Below are positions 60,067-64,000 of a DNA stretch of 64,000 nt, one piece after another. The stretch spans positions 62,001-126,000 of the forward strand of contig CAZEFR010000001.1 in NCBI GenBank assembly GCA_964511555.1, given 5' to 3'. The translations under genes were made by a program, and so were the position numbers. Source of the DNA: CAIZGX01 sp964511555 (GTDB lineage Bacteria > Bacteroidota > Bacteroidia > Flavobacteriales_D > Sanyastnellaceae). The notes under the pieces are model-generated. The model made no database searches. It worked only from the letters and a program-made list of their open reading frames with translations, and was not told the DNA's origin. The number at the start of each line of letters is the position of its first letter. The stretch's first letter is position 1.

Positions 60067-61542
60067 TTAAGATTGAAAGAGTAGTTTGTTCATGGTTTCG
60101 GCTGCGAGTTGTCCGCTTATGATGCTTGGAGGCATTCCAGGCCCGGGAACGGTTAGTTGCCCGGCATAAAACAAGTTGGTGAGTTTTTTACTTCTCATGG
60201 AAGGTTTTAGAATAGCTGTTTGTTTAAGGGTATTTGCGAGTCCGTATGCATTTCCTTTGAAGCTGTTGTATTCCGAAATAAACTCTTCATGTGCGAAACT
60301 TCTTTTGTAAACAATGTGACCGCGAATGGTTTCGCCTGTTCTTTTTTCGAGACGATCAAGCATGTTTTCTAGGTAAGTTTCGCGAAGCTCTTCATTGCTG
60401 CTTAGGTTGGGTGCAACAGGAACTAATAAGAAGATATTTTCACAATCAGCGGGTGCAACATGCTCATCGGTTAATGAGGGGACACATGCGTAGAATAAAG
60501 GCTGTGTCGGCCATTGTGGTGCATCATAAATCTCTTGAGCGTGTTTGTCGAAAGGTTCATCGAAGAATAAGTTATGATGCAGAAGATTTTTGACACGTTT
60601 GTTTATCCCGAGATAAAAAAGTAGTGAGGAGGGCGACATGGTTCGCGATTCCCAGTATTTGTCATTGTGCGAACGGTCTTCAGGGGAGAGCATTTTCGTT
60701 TCAACGTGGTGGTAATCCGCAGCTGCAATGACAGCATCCACCTCAAAATTTCCAGATGATGTTATGACACGTGAGGCCTTTCCGTTTTTCGATTCAATTT
60801 GAGAGACTGTGTTTCCGTAGTGAAAATTGACACCTAGTTTCTTGGCTACCTTTTCCATTGCTTTTGGAATTTCACCCATGCCATTTTTGGGATACCAAGT
60901 CCCAAGTTCCAAATCGGCATAATTCATTAGACTGTATAAAGCAGGTGTTTTTTCTGGCTTTGCGCCGAGAAATAGAACAGGAAATTCAAGCAGCTGTATG
61001 ATTTCAGGGTGCTTAAAATATTTTCGAATGTGGGCTGAAATGGAATTGAATAGGTGAATTTTCACTGCTGCTTTTAAAATTTTCAAATCGAAAAATTCAG
61101 TAGCTGAAAGTGAGGGTTTCCAGACAAATTCCCCCATGCCGGTCTCGTATTTAAATTTTGCTTCGGCAAGGAATTTTTTTAAATTTTCCTTGCTTCCAGG
61201 CTCTAGTTCTTCCAATTTATCTCCTAAAGCATCTGCAGAAGCAGGTACATCGAGTATGTCGTTTGAGAAGTATACGCGGTAGGAAGGGTCTAATCTTTCC
61301 AATGAATAATATTCTTCTCTTTTTTCTCCGTATTGTTCGAAAAATTGTTCAAACACTTCAGGCATCCAATACCAACTGGGACCCATGTCAAAGACGAATC
61401 CGTTTTGTTCGAAAACACGGCATCTACCGCCAGGGGTGCTATGTTTTTCAAAAACATGTGTATCGAAACCGAGTTGAGCCAAACGACAAGCAGCAGACAA
61501 CCCTGCGAATCCTGCTCCTATAACTGCAATGCGTTTTTTCAT
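60067..61542 (-). CDS. crtI: phytoene desaturase
   Basis: An FAD-dependent desaturase converting phytoene to lycopene in four steps. The FAD-binding motif AVIGAGFAGLSAACRLAQLG opens the protein, VFEKHSTPGGRCRVFEQNGFVFDMGPSWY follows, and NLFYAGQLTVPGPGMPPSIISGQLAAE near the C-terminus is the carotene-dehydrogenase signature. The start at 61542 is chosen because it begins just before the Rossmann strand; an ATG 15 codons earlier (61587) only adds a polar extension. It is first in the carotenoid operon; the gap upstream is about 80 bp and holds no exact -7 match. Confidence 0.96.
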   Translation of the reverse strand: MKKRIAVIGAGFAGLSAACRLAQLGFDTHVFEKHSTPGGRCRVFEQNGFVFDMGPSWYWMPEVFEQFFEQYGEKREEYYSLERLDPSYRVYFSNDILDVPASADALGDKLEELEPGSKENLKKFLAEAKFKYETGMGEFVWKPSLSATEFFDLKILKAAVKIHLFNSISAHIRKYFKHPEIIQLLEFPVLFLGAKPEKTPALYSLMNYADLELGTWYPKNGMGEIPKAMEKVAKKLGVNFHYGNTVSQIESKNGKASRVITSSGNFEVDAVIAAADYHHVETKMLSPEDRSHNDKYWESRTMSPSSLLFYLGINKRVKNLLHHNLFFDEPFDKHAQEIYDAPQWPTQPLFYACVPSLTDEHVAPADCENIFLLVPVAPNLSSNEELRETYLENMLDRLEKRTGETIRGHIVYKRSFAHEEFISEYNSFKGNAYGLANTLKQTAILKPSMRSKKLTNLFYAGQLTVPGPGMPPSIISGQLAAETMNKLLFQS

Positions 61543-61622
61543 AAAGTTTAAAACAGAATGCCGTGTTTTTTGTTCTCTATTTAACAAAAATTCAAGAGCT
61601 TGGGTGAAGATACCTCTAAAAA

Positions 61623-62588
61623 TTAGCGTACCCTAATTTTGCGCCCAATTTTTAGGTTAGTCGAGGGCTTTATGCCGTTCAGCTTGCACAGTTTTGAGAC
61701 GGTAGTTTTGTTTTTATTGGCAATAGAAGAAAGGGTGTCTCCTTTCCGAATGGTGTGATATTTACTTCCGGAAGTATTTTTCGAATTGTTTGAAGCTCCG
61801 GCTGCAACAGCTGGTTTTGTGGGTGCTGCAAGTTTTTGCTGAGTGAGTTCGAAGACAGGTGATTTAAGTGCTTTTTGATTTGGTATTATCATGTAAGCAG
61901 GATCAAAAGGGTTCCCAAGGTATCTTGTTTCGAAGTGAAGATGCGAGCCATATGATCTACCTGTATTTCCTCCTAAACCTAACGTGGTTCCTGCCTGCAC
62001 ATATTGTCCTGGAACAACCCATCTAGCCGACATGTGAGCGTACAAAGTTTCAAGGCCATTCGGATGCCTAACAACAACCACGTTACCATATGTGTCACTG
62101 AATTGTGAGATTCTGACAAGGCCCTCAAACATACTGTAAACAGGATCTCCGGTGTTTAAATCTAGGTCCAGTCCTGCATGCAGTCTTCCCCATCTTGGAC
62201 CGAAAGGTGATGTTTGACGGCCGACATCGGTAGGAAATGCAAAGTCACACGAATCAATAATAAGTTGAAATTGCAATGCAGAATCCGATTGGAAGGTGAT
62301 GTTTCTTTTCTTATGCCAAATATTTTGAGTATCCCAACTTTGGTAGTTGGCATAGCTTGGAATAGTTGAAAGAGAATCATCACGCTCTTTCATATTCAGA
62401 TTTATTTGAGGAAGAAGCGGTGTAACGACTAGGTTGTTTTTGTAGGTTTTTAGATAGTCTTTAGCGTTTGCCCACGCCGAGGTGTCGGCCATAAGTTCAA
62501 GCGCCGATTCAATCGACCCCGAAGGTTGAGCCTGAGATGAATACCCCAGAATTCCAAAAAGAACAACGAATATGACTCTATTAAACAT
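61623..62588 (-). CDS. M23 peptidase with C-terminal LysM domain
   Basis: An exported peptidoglycan-active metallopeptidase. The signal peptide ends at about residue 20 (SSQAQ). The M23 (LytM) domain, about 125-225, carries all zinc motifs: LHAGLDLD (HxxxD), TLYAHMS and GSHLHFE (HxH). A Ser/Asn/Lys-rich linker leads to a LysM domain at about 275-320 (YHTIRKGDTLSSIANKN) that binds peptidoglycan. It has 321 residues. It likely hydrolyses cross-links during growth or division. Confidence 0.95.
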   Translation of the reverse strand: MFNRVIFVVLFGILGYSSQAQPSGSIESALELMADTSAWANAKDYLKTYKNNLVVTPLLPQINLNMKERDDSLSTIPSYANYQSWDTQNIWHKKRNITFQSDSALQFQLIIDSCDFAFPTDVGRQTSPFGPRWGRLHAGLDLDLNTGDPVYSMFEGLVRISQFSDTYGNVVVVRHPNGLETLYAHMSARWVVPGQYVQAGTTLGLGGNTGRSYGSHLHFETRYLGNPFDPAYMIIPNQKALKSPVFELTQQKLAAPTKPAVAAGASNNSKNTSGSKYHTIRKGDTLSSIANKNKTTVSKLCKLNGIKPSTNLKIGRKIRVR

Positions 62589-62651
62589 CTACTGCGAAAA
62601 TAAGGATTAATTTTTTAACGAGTTTAGAGCCACATTTCGGAGATTTGCAAA

Positions 62652-63356
62652 ATGATAAAAGTTAACCTACTCGTTGTATCGGTTCATCCGGATGACGCAG
62701 AAATAAGCGCGGCTGGAACCATTATTAAGTCTGTTCAAGATGGTAAAATAGTTGGGTTAGTTGATCTAACGAAAGGTGAAAAGGGGACACGTGGAAGTGC
62801 AGAGCTTCGTATGATTGAGGCGCAGCGAGCTTCCGAGATTATGGGTACTCACTATAGAGAAAACCTCGGTTTAGAAGATTGCTTCTTCACAGATTCTCCT
62901 GAAAATAAAATGAAGGTTATTGATGTTATACGAAAGTATAAACCAGATGTTGTCTTTACAAATTCACTTCGCGATAGACATCCGGACCATGCTCGTGCAG
63001 CAAAGTTAGTAGCAGAATGTTGCTTCTACGCTGGTCTTCCGAAAATAGAGACTTCGCATGAGGCATGGAGGCCAAGGTCTGTTTATCACTTCAATCAGGA
63101 TTTCTATAATCAACCAGATTTCGTGGTTGACATTACATCACAAATGGATCTGAAAATCGAAACGTTGAAGGCTTTTTCAAGTCAGTTTTTCGATCCGAAT
63201 TCACAAGAACCAAAGACTCCAATTTCCGGAGAAGAGTTCTTTGATTTCATTAAAGGTAGAGCCATGGATTTCGGTCGCTACGCGGGATATCAATATGCAG
63301 AGGGATTCATTGCATCGCGTCCTATGGGAATGCGCGATGTTTTCAGTCTAGATTAA
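62652..63356 (+). CDS. bshB1: bacillithiol biosynthesis deacetylase BshB1
   Basis: A zinc deacetylase of the PIG-L/LmbE fold that removes acetate from N-acetylglucosaminyl-malate on the way to bacillithiol, the low-molecular-weight thiol of many Bacteroidota. Metal and catalytic motifs are SVHPDDAEI (HPDD) near residue 11 and DRHPDHARAAKLV near 112. KGEKGTRGS and the C-terminal MGMRDVFSL match the BshB1 group. It has 234 residues. Its 3' end overlaps that of the convergent flippase-like gene by 9 bp. Confidence 0.95.
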   Translation: MIKVNLLVVSVHPDDAEISAAGTIIKSVQDGKIVGLVDLTKGEKGTRGSAELRMIEAQRASEIMGTHYRENLGLEDCFFTDSPENKMKVIDVIRKYKPDVVFTNSLRDRHPDHARAAKLVAECCFYAGLPKIETSHEAWRPRSVYHFNQDFYNQPDFVVDITSQMDLKIETLKAFSSQFFDPNSQEPKTPISGEEFFDFIKGRAMDFGRYAGYQYAEGFIASRPMGMRDVFSLD

Positions 63357-64000
63357 CGTCTCTTTTTTCTTCAACTTGAAATAAAAGAAAACTTGCACCA
63401 AGCATTGCGTCATAAACGCTGCCGAAGCTGCCAGGCAAGCACCGTTAATATTGTCGCTCGGAATTAGGATTGCAGAGCAATAAATAGCGACAGAGAATCC
63501 AGTTACAGCGGAATAGAAATTGTATTTGTGCAAACCTTTTCCTGAAAATAAATGGGCGAAAGACACAGTGGCTGCATTAGCAATTATTCCAGGGACAAGA
63601 AAAAAGAATCCCTCTTTTAAAAATGCAATGTCATAGTCTACAAATACTGCAAGCCAAGAATTCGGTACGAGCATGAAGCAGAGTGTTCCGAATGTCGTTG
63701 CGGAAATTCCAATGATTAAATATCGTTTAGTAAGTGTGAGATGTTCACTGAAATTCGTTGTTTGCGCCACCCGCGATGCGAGTATGGACGAGAGACTTTT
63801 TACAACAGACCAGAGTGCTTCAGCCACATACAGAAGTATGGAAAATACACCTGCGAAAACTTTTCCTTCAGCACCTATATTTTCAAGGAAGTACAAGTAC
63901 GAACGCTGATTTCCTAAATGAAAAATATTTCCCAATTGCGCATATCCACCAAGTTTTGCTGTTTGTTGCAAATCGCTTTTCGATAAGTCGAAGCGCATGT
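63348..64000 (-). CDS. oligosaccharide flippase-like membrane protein (partial, 5' end outside)
   Basis: The visible 216 codons give about six hydrophobic helices and read to the window edge without a natural beginning. An internal Met lies at 63998, but the family is about 430-480 residues, so more than half is missing. Segments such as GYAQLGNIFHLGNQRSYLYFL, VFAGVFSILLYVAEALWSVVKSLSSILASRVA and FLVPGIIANAATVSFAHLFSGKGLHKYNF fit the C-terminal part of polysaccharide/lipid-linked-oligosaccharide flippases (MOP superfamily). The substrate is unknown. Confidence 0.75.
   Translation of the reverse strand, partial: MRFDLSKSDLQQTAKLGGYAQLGNIFHLGNQRSYLYFLENIGAEGKVFAGVFSILLYVAEALWSVVKSLSSILASRVAQTTNFSEHLTLTKRYLIIGISATTFGTLCFMLVPNSWLAVFVDYDIAFLKEGFFFLVPGIIANAATVSFAHLFSGKGLHKYNFYSAVTGFSVAIYCSAILIPSDNINGACLAASAAFMTQCLVQVFFYFKLKKKETLI

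Noticed and set aside
1..64000. tRNA, rRNA, insertion sequences, prophage or defence islands
   Set aside because: No cloverleaf-like segment, rRNA signature, transposase or integrase motif, terminal inverted repeat or defence-gene domain was recognised. Without a covariance-model search small RNAs cannot be excluded.

Overview
The window is a stretch of chromosome from a member of the Bacteroidota, most likely the order Flavobacteriales. The evidence is a complete porP-gldK-gldL-gldM-gldN type IX secretion (T9SS)/gliding motor operon, PorV/PorQ-family barrels, CarboxypepD_reg/TonB-dependent receptors, a T9SS C-terminal sorting domain, a eukaryote-like class Ia NrdB, a long SecA with SEC-C motif, BshB1 (bacillithiol) and a flavobacterial zeaxanthin-type carotenoid operon. 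Start codons mostly lack Shine-Dalgarno sequences and several upstream regions carry the Bacteroidota -7 element TAnnTTTG. Family or genus cannot be fixed from the sequence alone. I see no rRNA, tRNA, insertion sequence, prophage or CRISPR array; this is ordinary core chromosome with a few lineage-specific operons.

Layout. 63-4367 (minus): miaB, a sigma-54 activator without sensory domain, lptE and a TPR-like protein with repetitive charged linkers. 4497-8166 (plus): topA and an arginase-fold protein that has lost half of its metal ligands. 8364-14265 (plus): the T9SS core porP-gldKLMN, closed by a strong terminator, then an ABC-F ATPase (14327-16234) whose stop codon directly abuts that of the convergent secA. 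19905-23331 (plus): nrdB-nrdA. 23453-27778 (plus): a TonB-dependent receptor plus a T9SS-exported alpha/beta-hydrolase-like protein with no catalytic serine. 27848-28710 (minus): HIT protein and greA. 28777-37819 (minus): a three-gene operon of giant TonB receptor, 1397-residue surface protein and PorV/PorQ-family barrel.

38062-49323 is mostly minus strand: two small exported proteins, an OstA/LptA-like protein, purA, a thioredoxin-domain protein and a four-gene envelope cluster (DUF4476 protein, CsgG-like lipoprotein, two LPP20-like lipoproteins); glyA (plus) sits among them. 49443-52508 (plus): saccharopine-dehydrogenase-like gene, small exported protein and ispH. 52560-56988 (plus): mutL (endonuclease motif degenerate), two rhomboids and an EEP-family protein. 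56972-61542 (minus): six tightly overlapping genes, crtI-crtB-hypothetical-idi-crtZ-lycopene cyclase. 61623-64000: an M23/LysM peptidase, bshB1 and the 3' part of a flippase-like gene cut by the window end.

How it works together: gldKLMN/porP form the energised T9SS motor and ring. The exported hydrolase-like protein and probably the 1397-residue protein are its cargo, with the PorV-family barrel a likely partner. SecA and LptE/OstA-like proteins serve envelope biogenesis. IspH, Idi and the crt genes make a C40 carotenoid, predicted zeaxanthin because no ketolase is present. The strongest leads for new biology are the CsgG/LPP20/DUF4476 cluster, the TonB/surface protein/PorV-like operon, the nuclease-motif-less MutL, the two apparent pseudoenzymes tied to T9SS, the perfect Shine-Dalgarno of gldM, and a terminator pressed against the start codon of the thioredoxin-domain gene.
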